Shown piece after piece: positions 26,458 through 34,307 of a DNA stretch of 64,000 bases. The first letter of the stretch is position 1. The number at the start of each line of letters is the position of its first letter. The notes below the pieces were generated by a model. The model had not been told where the DNA came from. It did no database searches and worked only from the letters and a program-made list of their open reading frames with translations. The stretch is from the NCBI GenBank assembly GCA_017938315.1, contig JAGBBV010000022.1:1-64000 (forward strand), read 5' to 3'. The position numbers and the translations under genes were made by a program. The DNA comes from Lachnospiraceae bacterium. GTDB lineage: Bacteria; Bacillota; Clostridia; Lachnospirales; Lachnospiraceae.

Positions 26458-27999
26458 TTGTTTAGTACAATTTTATCCGGAGGTGTTTTTGGCATGCAAA
26501 GCTACCCGGTACAGGTGGAGGTAGACATGTCTAAGGGACTGCCATGCTTTACGATGGTAGGCAATTTGGGTGGGGAAGTGAAAGAGTCTGCAGAACGGGT
26601 TAGGACAGCTCTTAAAAATATTGGAATGTATCTTCCACCTATGCATATTACCGTGAATCTTTCACCGGCAGATATGCGAAAAGAAGGTACGGGATACGAC
26701 TTGCCAATAGCAGTAGCTTTGCTGGTTTCCATGGGGGCGATAGATAGGGAAGCAATAGAGAAGGTGCTGTTTTTGGGAGAACTGGGATTAAATGGAGAGG
26801 TAAAACCGGTAAAAGGGGTTCTTCCCATTATACGTAAGGCAAAAGAAGAGAAAATAAAACGGTGTATAATTTCTTTGGGAAATGTGAAAGAAGCAGGAAC
26901 AATACAGGGAATGGATGTGATAGGGGTGGCATCCCTGCAACAAATGATTGCTTTCCTGCAAAAAAAGGAAACGATAGAAGCCGTCACCATTTCTGTTGAA
27001 GAGATGCTTGCGAAAGAAAAACAGAATAATAATGGGGATTTTGAAGAAGTGGCAGGGCAGGAGGGAGTAAAACGTGCGGCTGTCCTTGCTGCAGCAGGTT
27101 TTCACAATTTATTGATTACAGGTCCCCCGGGAGCAGGAAAAACCATGATTGCAAAACGGATTCCGGGAATTTTGCCGCCACTTTCCGTTGAAGAATGCTT
27201 GGAAGTCTCATCTATTTATAGTGTGGCAGGACTTTTGAAGGAAGGAAAAGGACTCATTACACAGAGACCTTATTTACATCCTCATCATACCGTATCTGCA
27301 CAGGCATTAACAGGTGGCGGAAAAGTTCCCAGACCCGGGATTATCAGTTTGTCTCACAGGGGGGTGTTGTTTTTGGATGAACTGCCGGAGTTTAAGAGGC
27401 AAACACTGGATGCTTTACGCCAGCCTATAGAAGACAGGAAAGTACAGATTGCAAGAAGTAGCGGCAGTTTTGAATATCCGGCTGATTTTATGTTGGTGGC
27501 TGCCATGAATCCTTGTCCTTGCGGTTATTATCCTGATAAGAACAAATGCAGATGCACACCCTTTGAGCGGCACCGGTATTTATCCCATATATCAGGCCCT
27601 ATTCTTGACAGAATTGATATTTGTATTCAGGCTTCAAAGATAGATATCAGCCAATTGCAAAGCAGGCAAAGGGGGATGAGTAGTGCCAAAATGAAGAGCA
27701 TGGTAATGGCGGCAAGAGAAAGACAAAAATATAGGTTTCGGTATAGCAAAATACGTTTTAATGCAGATATGAGTGTAAGCGATTTGAAAGATTACTGCAT
27801 ATTAGGGACAAAGGAAGAAAAAATGCTTGAGCAGATGTTTCGTTCAATGGATCTTAGTGGAAGAGCCTATCACCGATTGCTTAAAACGGCGAGGACAATT
27901 GCGGATATAGAAGAATGTGAACAAATTAATGAATACCATTTATCGGAAGCTGTATGTTTCTTTGGCGGCATGAAAGGCGGTGTATTTAATGAAAAATGA
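26458..27999 (+). CDS. comM: ComM/YifB-family AAA+ ATPase (Mg-chelatase-like)
   Basis: A 513-residue protein with an N-terminal Lon-substrate-like domain (LSGGVFGMQSYPVQVEVD, ESAERVRTALKN, GYDLPIAVALL), a central AAA+ module with Walker A GPPGAGKTM and HHTVSAQALTGGG, and a C-terminal lid. In Vibrio and Haemophilus ComM is a hexameric helicase that promotes branch migration in natural transformation; in many bacteria its role is less clear. The start is TTG at 26458 because AAGGAGGGG lies just upstream and FSTILSGGVFG matches the family N terminus; an ATG at 26416 lacks a good site. It overlaps dprA by 11 bases. Confidence 0.9.
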   Translation: MFSTILSGGVFGMQSYPVQVEVDMSKGLPCFTMVGNLGGEVKESAERVRTALKNIGMYLPPMHITVNLSPADMRKEGTGYDLPIAVALLVSMGAIDREAIEKVLFLGELGLNGEVKPVKGVLPIIRKAKEEKIKRCIISLGNVKEAGTIQGMDVIGVASLQQMIAFLQKKETIEAVTISVEEMLAKEKQNNNGDFEEVAGQEGVKRAAVLAAAGFHNLLITGPPGAGKTMIAKRIPGILPPLSVEECLEVSSIYSVAGLLKEGKGLITQRPYLHPHHTVSAQALTGGGKVPRPGIISLSHRGVLFLDELPEFKRQTLDALRQPIEDRKVQIARSSGSFEYPADFMLVAAMNPCPCGYYPDKNKCRCTPFERHRYLSHISGPILDRIDICIQASKIDISQLQSRQRGMSSAKMKSMVMAARERQKYRFRYSKIRFNADMSVSDLKDYCILGTKEEKMLEQMFRSMDLSGRAYHRLLKTARTIADIEECEQINEYHLSEAVCFFGGMKGGVFNEK

Positions 28000-29122
28000 A
28001 GAAAAGGCATACCTATATTGGCTGCATCAGATCCGGGGAATTGGGGACAAGGCAATTGTTAGACTGATGCAGGAATTTGGAAGTGCAAAGGAAGTTTATG
28101 AAGCACCGGAAAAGAAGCTACAAAAGCGATTGGAGAAAAAAACGGTAGAAGAATTACAGCAGGTAAAAGAAAAATGGGATATTAAAAATGCCTATGAAAA
28201 GATGCGGGAGAAAGGGATTCGTTTGATTAGCAAGGAAGATAGGGAGTATCCTAAAAGATTTCGGAAAATGGAACAAAGTCCCTACTTGTTTTATGTGATT
28301 GGTTCGCTGCCAAAAGAAGAAGTCCCTTCAGTTGCTATCATAGGAGCCAGAGAATGTTCCGGATATGGGGAAATGATGGCAGAGGCTTTTGCTGAAAGGC
28401 TGGCTGGGGCAGGTGTCAGCATTGTGAGCGGAATGGCGCGGGGAATTGATGGTATCAGCCAAAATGCCGCCGCAGCAGCAGGGGGCAGTACGTATGCGGT
28501 ACTTGGGTGCGGTGTGGACATCTGTTATCCGGCATCAAATAAAAAGCTGTATGAGAAACTGAAAGAAAGTGGGGGGATTATCTCTCCTTACCTACCGGGA
28601 ACCATGCCTCAAAAGATGCTTTTTCCGTATAGGAATCAGCTTGTGGCAGGGCTTTCGGACGCTGTTTTGGTAATAGAAGCAAGACAAAAAAGCGGCACTT
28701 GGATTACCGTAGATAGGGCACTTGAGCAAGGGAAAGATATCTATGCAGTACCGGGAAGATTAACGGACAGATTAAGCGACGGATGTAATTTGCTAATCAG
28801 GCAAGGTGCCGGAATTGCCTTGTCGCCGGATGATATTTTGGCGGAATTAAAGATGTTGGAAAACCGGAAAAAAAAGAAAAATATGGATTGCAACAAAGGG
28901 GAGGAGCAGGGGTTATTAAAATGGCTTGACTACTATCCCAAACCGGTTGATGAAATCATGGAAGCTGTTAAGAGGGAAGATGGGGAAATGACGCTTCCGC
29001 GGCTTATGCTTGAATTAGTTCAGCTTTGTATGCAGGGGAAGGCAGAACAGATTGGCGGGAATTATTTTATGAAGATAAGAAATGCCGCGTTCACCCATAC
29101 CACGACAGCGTCTGATGGTTGA
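27989..29122 (+). CDS. dprA: DNA-processing protein DprA (Smf)
   Basis: A 377-residue protein that binds incoming single-stranded DNA and loads RecA during transformation. The N-terminal helix-hairpin region (IRGIGDKAIVRLMQEFG) is followed by the Rossmann core with AIIGARECSGYG, GMARGIDGISQNAA, AVLGCGVDICYP, FPYRNQLVAGLSDAVLVIEA and GTWITVDRALEQGKDIYAVPG, and a C-terminal winged-helix part (about 315-365). The ATG at 27989 with AAAGGCGG upstream is preferred to the GTG at 27980. Pairing with comM is consistent with a competence role, though dprA is also found in bacteria not known to be transformable. Confidence 0.93.
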   Translation: MKNEEKAYLYWLHQIRGIGDKAIVRLMQEFGSAKEVYEAPEKKLQKRLEKKTVEELQQVKEKWDIKNAYEKMREKGIRLISKEDREYPKRFRKMEQSPYLFYVIGSLPKEEVPSVAIIGARECSGYGEMMAEAFAERLAGAGVSIVSGMARGIDGISQNAAAAAGGSTYAVLGCGVDICYPASNKKLYEKLKESGGIISPYLPGTMPQKMLFPYRNQLVAGLSDAVLVIEARQKSGTWITVDRALEQGKDIYAVPGRLTDRLSDGCNLLIRQGAGIALSPDDILAELKMLENRKKKKNMDCNKGEEQGLLKWLDYYPKPVDEIMEAVKREDGEMTLPRLMLELVQLCMQGKAEQIGGNYFMKIRNAAFTHTTTASDG

Positions 29123-29144
29123 TTTTACGTGAAAGGATTTCTAT

Positions 29145-29792
29145 ATGTTATTTCATTTGTTTGCCTACAGAATAATATACATATTAATCTTTTCCTCCGG
29201 CATAGTAATCGGTAGTTTTTTGCCGTTAAAAGAAAAATGGGGAAAATGTAATACCAAGCTGATTTTGCGGTATCCTATCATTGAAGTGGCAAACGGACTT
29301 GCCTATTGTCTGGTCTTTGTTCTTTGTGGATTTTCCCTAAAAAGTGTGTGCTATTGTCTATTGTTTTCGGCTCTGCTTGTAATCAGTGTCATTGATTGGA
29401 ACATATATGAAATTCCAAAGGGGTGTAATCTCTTTATACTGGCAGTAGGGGTGCTTCATCTCTTTTTGGATTATTCTAACTGGTTGCAGTATGTAATCGG
29501 TCTGCTTTCAGTTAGTGGCTTTTTAATGTTGATTTATTTATTGACAAAAGGACGTGGAATAGGCGGAGGTGATATTAAACTGATGGCATGCTGCGGTTTG
29601 TTGTTGGGATGGAAGTTAATACTCCTTGCATTCTTCTTCGGATGCATACTGGGAACAGTACTGCACCTGATACGGATGAAGATAAGGGGCGCAGAAAACC
29701 GGTTGGCTTTAGGACCGTATTTATCCATGGGAGTTGTAATAGCCTCGCTTTGGGGAGAACAGATACTTGCATGGTATTTGAACTTTTGCTGA
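29145..29792 (+). CDS. A24-family prepilin peptidase, minimal form
   Basis: A 215-residue polytopic membrane protein. The two catalytic aspartates are D84 in SVIDWNIYEIP and D143 in GIGGGDIKL, the GxGD motif of type IV prepilin peptidases. About six to eight hydrophobic segments are seen. The cytoplasmic loop that normally carries four zinc-binding cysteines and contributes to N-methylation is reduced to about 15 residues (EKWGKCNTKLILRYP), so methylation activity is doubtful. It probably processes pilins or pseudopilins made elsewhere, in line with pilT and dprA nearby. Confidence 0.85.
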   Translation: MLFHLFAYRIIYILIFSSGIVIGSFLPLKEKWGKCNTKLILRYPIIEVANGLAYCLVFVLCGFSLKSVCYCLLFSALLVISVIDWNIYEIPKGCNLFILAVGVLHLFLDYSNWLQYVIGLLSVSGFLMLIYLLTKGRGIGGGDIKLMACCGLLLGWKLILLAFFFGCILGTVLHLIRMKIRGAENRLALGPYLSMGVVIASLWGEQILAWYLNFC

Positions 29793-29823
29793 TTGCTAAT
29801 GCATATAATATAGAAGATTTTAC

Positions 29824-29852
29824 TTGCATCGCACAAAAATATGGTGTATAGT
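29824..29852 (+). promoter_or_regulatory. Sigma-A promoter of topA
   Basis: TTGCAT (29824-29829), 17 bp, TATAGT (29847-29852). The start codon lies about 35 bp beyond the predicted start point. Confidence 0.5.
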
Positions 29853-29892
29853 GTAGCACGTTACAAGCTTTTTTCAGAATAGGGGATTAATA

Positions 29893-31968
29893 ATGGCAAA
29901 ATATCTGGTAATTGTGGAATCACCTGCCAAGGTGAAGACGATTAAAAAATTTCTGGGTTCAAATTATGAGGTAGTGGCAAGTAACGGACACGTAAGAGAC
30001 CTGCCTAAAAGTACCATGGGGATCGATGTAGAACATGATTACGAACCTAAATATATTACAATCCGCGGGAAAGGGGATATTCTGGCAACACTTCGTAAAG
30101 AAGTAAAAAAGGCAGAGAAAATTTATCTCGCAACTGACCCTGACCGTGAGGGAGAAGCAATTTCTTGGCACCTTCTTATAGCACTTAAACTGGAAGATAA
30201 AAAGGTGTACAGGATTACTTTTAATGAAATTACAAAGAATGCCGTAAAGGAATCTTTAAAAAATGCAAGAGAAATTAACATGAATCTTGTAGATGCCCAG
30301 CAGGCAAGACGTGCCCTTGACCGTATGGTGGGATACCGTATTTCACCGGTTTTATGGGCGAAGGTAAAGAGAGGACTTAGTGCGGGACGCGTGCAGTCAG
30401 TAGCGCTTCGTATTATTTGTGACAGGGAAGAAGAAATAAATAACTTTATTCCGGAAGAATATTGGACTTTGGAGGCGGCTTTTTCCGTTCAGGGAGAGAA
30501 AAAACCTCTGGTTGCAAAATATTACGGAACAAAGGAGCATAAAATATCTGTTTCTTCAAAGGAAGAGATGGATAAGATTGTGAAAGACTTGCAGAGGGCT
30601 GATTTTAAAGTCAGCGAGGTGAAGAAGGGAGAGAGAGTTAAGAAAGCACCCCTTCCTTTTACCACATCAACGCTCCAGCAGGAAGCCAGCAAGGTCCTTA
30701 ATTTCTCAACCCAAAAAACAATGCGTATTGCACAGCAGTTATATGAAGGCGTGGATATTAAAGGAAGTGGTACGGTGGGTATTATTACCTATTTGCGTAC
30801 AGATTCCACAAGGGTTTCCGATGAAGCAATGGCAATGTCTGAAAGCTATATCAGTGAAAACTACGGAAAAGAATATCTGGCAGAAGGAGAAAAGGATAAG
30901 AAAGCGGATAAAAAGATTCAGGATGCCCATGAAGCAATCCGCCCTACGGACTTAAACCGCACGCCACTTCTTCTTAAAGATTCCTTGTCCAGAGAGCAAT
31001 TCCGGTTATATCAACTTATATGGAAGCGGTTTGTTGCAAGCAGGATGGCCAGCGCAAAGTATGAAACCACTTCTGTGAAGATTGACGGAGGAGAACACCG
31101 GTTTACGGTGGCGGCTTCTAAGCTTTCCTTTGACGGATTTATGAGTGTGTATACACAAGAGGATGAAAAGGAAGAGGCAAATACGCTATTAAAAGAAATA
31201 GATGAAAACACAGTGCTGACAAACGCATTGTTTGAACCTAAACAGCATTTTACACAGCCGGCTCCCCATTATACGGAAGCTTCACTGGTACATGCACTGG
31301 AAGAACTGGGAATCGGACGTCCCAGTACCTATGCACCTACTATAACTACCATTTTGGCAAGAAGATATGTGGTAAAGGAAAATAGAAACCTCTATGTGAC
31401 AGAACTTGGCGAAGTGGTAAATTCCATGATGAAGGATGCATTTCCAAGTATTGTAGATGTAAACTTTACAGCCAATCTGGAAGCACTTTTGGATGGCGTG
31501 GAAGAGGGCGTGGTAAATTGGAAGACGATTATCTCTAACTTCTATCCGGACTTAGACGAGGCAGTAAAAAACGCGGAAAAAGAATTGGCGGAAGTAAAAA
31601 TAGCAGATGAAGTTTCGGATGAAGTGTGTGAGAGCTGCGGACGGAATATGGTAATCAAATACGGACCTCACGGACGTTTCCTTGCTTGTCCGGGATTTCC
31701 GGATTGCCGCAATACTAAGCCATACTTTGAGAAAATTGGAGTGGATTGTCCAAAATGTGGCAAGGATATTGTGCTGAAAAAGACCAAAAAAGGAAGAAAG
31801 TATTTTGGGTGTATTGGAAACCCGGAATGTGATTTTATGGTTTGGCAGAAACCGTCAGAACATAAGTGTGAGCGCTGCGGTGCGATTATGTTGTATAAGG
31901 GAAATAAGCTTGTTTGCTCTGATGAACAGTGTGGTTTTGTGAAAACAATATCGGAAAAAGATAAATAG
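29893..31968 (+). CDS. topA: DNA topoisomerase I
   Basis: A 691-residue type IA topoisomerase that relaxes negative supercoils. The Toprim domain starts KYLVIVESPAKVKTIKKFLG and carries the metal motif TDPDREGEAISWH (81-93). The catalytic tyrosine is Y300 in ITYLRTDSTRVS. The C terminus has three zinc ribbons: CESCGRN with CPGFPDC, CPKCGKD with CIGNPEC, and CERCGAI with CSDEQC. Length equals that of Bacillus TopA. It lies between dprA and codY as in Bacillus, but without trmFO, xerC, hslV and hslU in between. Confidence 0.97.
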   Translation: MAKYLVIVESPAKVKTIKKFLGSNYEVVASNGHVRDLPKSTMGIDVEHDYEPKYITIRGKGDILATLRKEVKKAEKIYLATDPDREGEAISWHLLIALKLEDKKVYRITFNEITKNAVKESLKNAREINMNLVDAQQARRALDRMVGYRISPVLWAKVKRGLSAGRVQSVALRIICDREEEINNFIPEEYWTLEAAFSVQGEKKPLVAKYYGTKEHKISVSSKEEMDKIVKDLQRADFKVSEVKKGERVKKAPLPFTTSTLQQEASKVLNFSTQKTMRIAQQLYEGVDIKGSGTVGIITYLRTDSTRVSDEAMAMSESYISENYGKEYLAEGEKDKKADKKIQDAHEAIRPTDLNRTPLLLKDSLSREQFRLYQLIWKRFVASRMASAKYETTSVKIDGGEHRFTVAASKLSFDGFMSVYTQEDEKEEANTLLKEIDENTVLTNALFEPKQHFTQPAPHYTEASLVHALEELGIGRPSTYAPTITTILARRYVVKENRNLYVTELGEVVNSMMKDAFPSIVDVNFTANLEALLDGVEEGVVNWKTIISNFYPDLDEAVKNAEKELAEVKIADEVSDEVCESCGRNMVIKYGPHGRFLACPGFPDCRNTKPYFEKIGVDCPKCGKDIVLKKTKKGRKYFGCIGNPECDFMVWQKPSEHKCERCGAIMLYKGNKLVCSDEQCGFVKTISEKDK

Positions 31969-31980
31969 TCAGAAAAAACA

Positions 31981-32009
31981 TTGAAATTTGTGAAAATATA
32001 TGATAAAAT
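31981..32009 (+). promoter_or_regulatory. Sigma-A promoter of codY
   Basis: TTGAAA (31981-31986), 17 bp, extended -10 TGATAAAAT (32001-32009). It lies just after the topA stop with no terminator between them. Confidence 0.65.
31984..31998. promoter_or_regulatory. CodY-box-like sequence in the codY promoter
   Basis: AAATTTGTGAAAATA matches the CodY box AATTTTCWGAAAATT at 12 of 15 positions and lies between the -35 and -10 of the codY promoter, the expected place for autorepression. A poorer 11-of-15 match begins at 31964. Confidence 0.45.
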
Positions 32010-32066
32010 AAACATGATGTTAAATGGGAATTTATTTTTGTTCATTAGACGAAACGGAGGCAGGTA

Positions 32067-32852
32067 ATGAGCAGCGTACAGTTATTGGATAAGACCAGAA
32101 AAATCGGTAAATTGCTTCACAACAACAATTCAAGTAAGGTTGTTTTTAACGACATATGTAAAGTGTTGTGTGAAATCTTGAACTCGAATGTACTTGTGAT
32201 TAGTAAGAAAGGAAAAGTGCTGGGAATAGGTGATGCACACGGAGTGGACTCCATTACGGAACTGATTGTGGATCATGTGGGTGGATTTATTGATGCCATG
32301 TTAAATGAAAGAATTTTGGCAGTGCTTTCCACCAAGGAGAATGTGAACCTGGAAACACTGGGATTTGAAGCGGCAGATGTCAAAAAGTTCCAGGCAATTA
32401 TTACGCCTATTGAAATTGCAGGGGAACGTTTGGGTACTTTGTTTATTTATAAATGTGACAAGCCGTATAATATCGATGATATTATTTTAAGTGAATACGG
32501 AACCACTGTTGTGGGTCTTGAAATGCTTCGTGCTGTAAATGAAGAAAGTGCAGAAGAAAACAGGAAACTTGCGGTAATCAAATCTGCAATCAACACACTT
32601 TCTTATTCTGAAATGGAAGCAGTCATTCATATTTTTGAAGAACTGCACGGCATGGAAGGTATTCTTGTTGCCAGCAAGATTGCAGACAGAGTAGGTATTA
32701 CCCGTTCTGTTATTGTAAACGCACTTCGCAAGTTTGAGAGTGCGGGCGTAATAGAGTCCAGATCTTCCGGTATGAAGGGAACCTACATAAAAGTGTTAAA
32801 TGATATGGTTTTCGAGGAAGTGGAAAAATTAAAAGCAGAAAATATGCGTTAA
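32067..32852 (+). CDS. codY: GTP-sensing transcriptional pleiotropic repressor CodY
   Basis: A 261-residue global regulator. The N-terminal GAF domain (about 1-155) senses branched-chain amino acids; the C-terminal winged helix contains EGILVASKIADRVGITRSVIVNALRKFESAGVIESRSSGMKG (domain about residues 200-240, key element ASKIADRVGITRSVIVNALR). Length is within two residues of Bacillus CodY. In Bacillus and relatives it represses nutrient-scavenging, motility or virulence genes in rich conditions. Its position immediately before flgB is conserved with Bacillus, but a terminator and a separate promoter divide it from the flagellar genes. Confidence 0.96.
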   Translation: MSSVQLLDKTRKIGKLLHNNNSSKVVFNDICKVLCEILNSNVLVISKKGKVLGIGDAHGVDSITELIVDHVGGFIDAMLNERILAVLSTKENVNLETLGFEAADVKKFQAIITPIEIAGERLGTLFIYKCDKPYNIDDIILSEYGTTVVGLEMLRAVNEESAEENRKLAVIKSAINTLSYSEMEAVIHIFEELHGMEGILVASKIADRVGITRSVIVNALRKFESAGVIESRSSGMKGTYIKVLNDMVFEEVEKLKAENMR

Positions 32853-32912
32853 CGAAATACGGATAACAGTAAAAATTAAAGAGAAGCATAATGGATTATG
32901 TTATCGGGCTAT

Positions 32913-32970
32913 AAAAGGATTTATGAATTTTTTCGATAGAAAAAACATAAATCCTTTTTCGTTTTTTTTC
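32913..32970 (+). terminator. Terminator of codY
   Basis: A 13-bp stem AAAAGGATTTATG/CATAAATCCTTTT (32913-32925 with 32946-32958), whose loop can pair further through T6/A6 runs, is followed by TTCGTTTTTTTT. Confidence 0.9.
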
Positions 32971-32979
32971 TATTTTATC

Positions 32980-33007
32980 TTGTGTTTTTCTACAAATAAA
33001 TTATAAT
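32980..33007 (+). promoter_or_regulatory. Sigma-A-type promoter of the fla/che operon
   Basis: TTGTGT (32980-32985), 16 bp, TATAAT (33002-33007). No SigD-type element was found here, so the operon start appears to be read by the housekeeping sigma. Confidence 0.6.
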
Positions 33008-33053
33008 AAATATGATAAGCATATTATGCCTATTCGGAGGAAGGAGTTTGGCT

Positions 33054-33443
33054 ATGATTAACAGTAATGTCTTTGATTATGTGAATGTTTTAGGCAAGGC
33101 GGCAGACGCGTCATGGATGAGAAATGAAGTGATTGCCAACAATATTGCAAACGTGGATACCCCGGGGTATAAGAGACAGGATGTTGATTTTGAGACCCAG
33201 CTTAGGCATGCCCTCGGGAACACCAGATATAAATCTGTGGATGCAAGAGTTGCTGCGGCCACATCGGCAGAGTTGACGGCCAGAGTATATACTGACTCTG
33301 CGGGTTTTTCTTACAGATTGGACGGTAATAATGTGGATATTGATACAGAGAGTACAGAACTGGCAGCAAACCAGATTAAATATAACGGATTAATCAGCAG
33401 TGTAAATGCAGAATTTGCAAACCTTAAAATGGTTATCAAATAG
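33054..33443 (+). CDS. flgB: Flagellar basal-body rod protein FlgB
   Basis: A 129-residue proximal rod subunit. The N-terminal helix and NEVIANNIANVDTPGYKRQDVDFE stretch (key part ANNIANVDTPGYKR) are typical of axial proteins, and the C terminus ends in the coiled region NQIKYNGLISSVNAEFANLK (residues about 107-126). The ATG at 33054 has GGAGGAAGGAG seven bases upstream; an ATG at 33012 would read through that site. First gene of the fla/che operon. Confidence 0.95.
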   Translation: MINSNVFDYVNVLGKAADASWMRNEVIANNIANVDTPGYKRQDVDFETQLRHALGNTRYKSVDARVAAATSAELTARVYTDSAGFSYRLDGNNVDIDTESTELAANQIKYNGLISSVNAEFANLKMVIK

Positions 33444-33469
33444 TCTGAAGGAATGGGGAGGAATAGGAT

Positions 33470-33916
33470 ATGAGTATATTTTCATCATTTAATATTAATG
33501 CATCCGGTATGACGGCACAGAGATACCGTATGGACATCATTTCCGAAAATGTAGCCAATGCAAATACCACAAGGACCCAGGATGGGACACCCTACAGACG
33601 TAAAGTGGTAACCTTTGAACAGCGTGGCGAAAACGTTGGAAGCTTTTCCAATGTGTTTGGCCGTGTTACGGAAAGTTATGGCGGACAGGGAGTAAGAGTT
33701 GCCAAGGTTTCCGAAGATACATGGAATGACATGGTAATGGCATATGATCCTTCACATCCCGATGCGGATGAAAACGGTTATGTAACTTATCCTAATGTAA
33801 ATATTGTGACGGAAATGACGAACCTGATAGATGCCAGCCGTTCTTATGAAGCAAATGCTACAGCATTTAATGCCAGTAAGACCATAGCCATGAAGGGGCT
33901 GGAAATGAGCCAGTAA
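33470..33916 (+). CDS. flgC: Flagellar basal-body rod protein FlgC
   Basis: A 148-residue proximal rod subunit. The N terminus INASGMTAQRYRMDIISENVANANTT and the C terminus MTNLIDASRSYEANATAFNASKTIAMKGLEM, described by its DASRSYEANATAFNASK core, are the two helices that pack in the rod. GGGGAGG lies upstream. It follows flgB and precedes fliE, the order seen in nearly all Gram-positive flagellar operons. Confidence 0.95.
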   Translation: MSIFSSFNINASGMTAQRYRMDIISENVANANTTRTQDGTPYRRKVVTFEQRGENVGSFSNVFGRVTESYGGQGVRVAKVSEDTWNDMVMAYDPSHPDADENGYVTYPNVNIVTEMTNLIDASRSYEANATAFNASKTIAMKGLEMSQ

Positions 33917-33963
33917 GATGATGTGGGGAATGTATCACAAAGGATAATTTAAAGGAGTAGGGT

Positions 33964-34290
33964 ATGGATATTTCATCTTTTTATAATATATCATCGGGTG
34001 TAATTAAAGAAGCGGCAGAGACCCCTTCCATCTATGGGATAAACACCGATACAGAAAAGAAAGACAGCTTTGGAAGCATACTGGATATGGCAATCGACAA
34101 TTTAAATACTACGAATGCGTATCTGTCTGACGCAGAAAACGAAGAACTCAGATGGGCTCTGGGGGAAACAGAAAATACCCATGAACTTACCATTGCGTTG
34201 CAAAAAGCATCCACTGCACTTTCTTATACAGTGGCTGTCCGTGATAAATTCCTGGAAGCATACAGAGAAATTATGCAGATGCAAATTTAA
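33964..34290 (+). CDS. fliE: Flagellar hook-basal body complex protein FliE
   Basis: A 108-residue small protein joining the MS-ring to the rod. The C terminus ELTIALQKASTALSYTVAVRDKFLEAYREIMQMQI, with core TALSYTVAVRDKFLEAYREI, is the conserved FliE signature. The N-terminal half is variable. AAGGAG lies before the ATG. Its place between flgC and fliF is standard. Confidence 0.93.
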   Translation: MDISSFYNISSGVIKEAAETPSIYGINTDTEKKDSFGSILDMAIDNLNTTNAYLSDAENEELRWALGETENTHELTIALQKASTALSYTVAVRDKFLEAYREIMQMQI

Positions 34291-34307
34291 AAAAACAGGA
34301 GTAAATC

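Noticed and set aside
25215-29792. Reading pilT, comM, dprA and the A24 peptidase as one complete pilus or competence system
   Set aside because: No pilin, assembly ATPase, inner-membrane platform, ComEA or ComEC gene is present, and a strong terminator separates pilT from comM. They are described as a loose functional group only.
29588-29851. An 87-residue plus-strand frame overlapping the prepilin peptidase
   Set aside because: Out of frame with the conserved GGGDIKL gene, with no family resemblance and a composition unlike neighbouring proteins.
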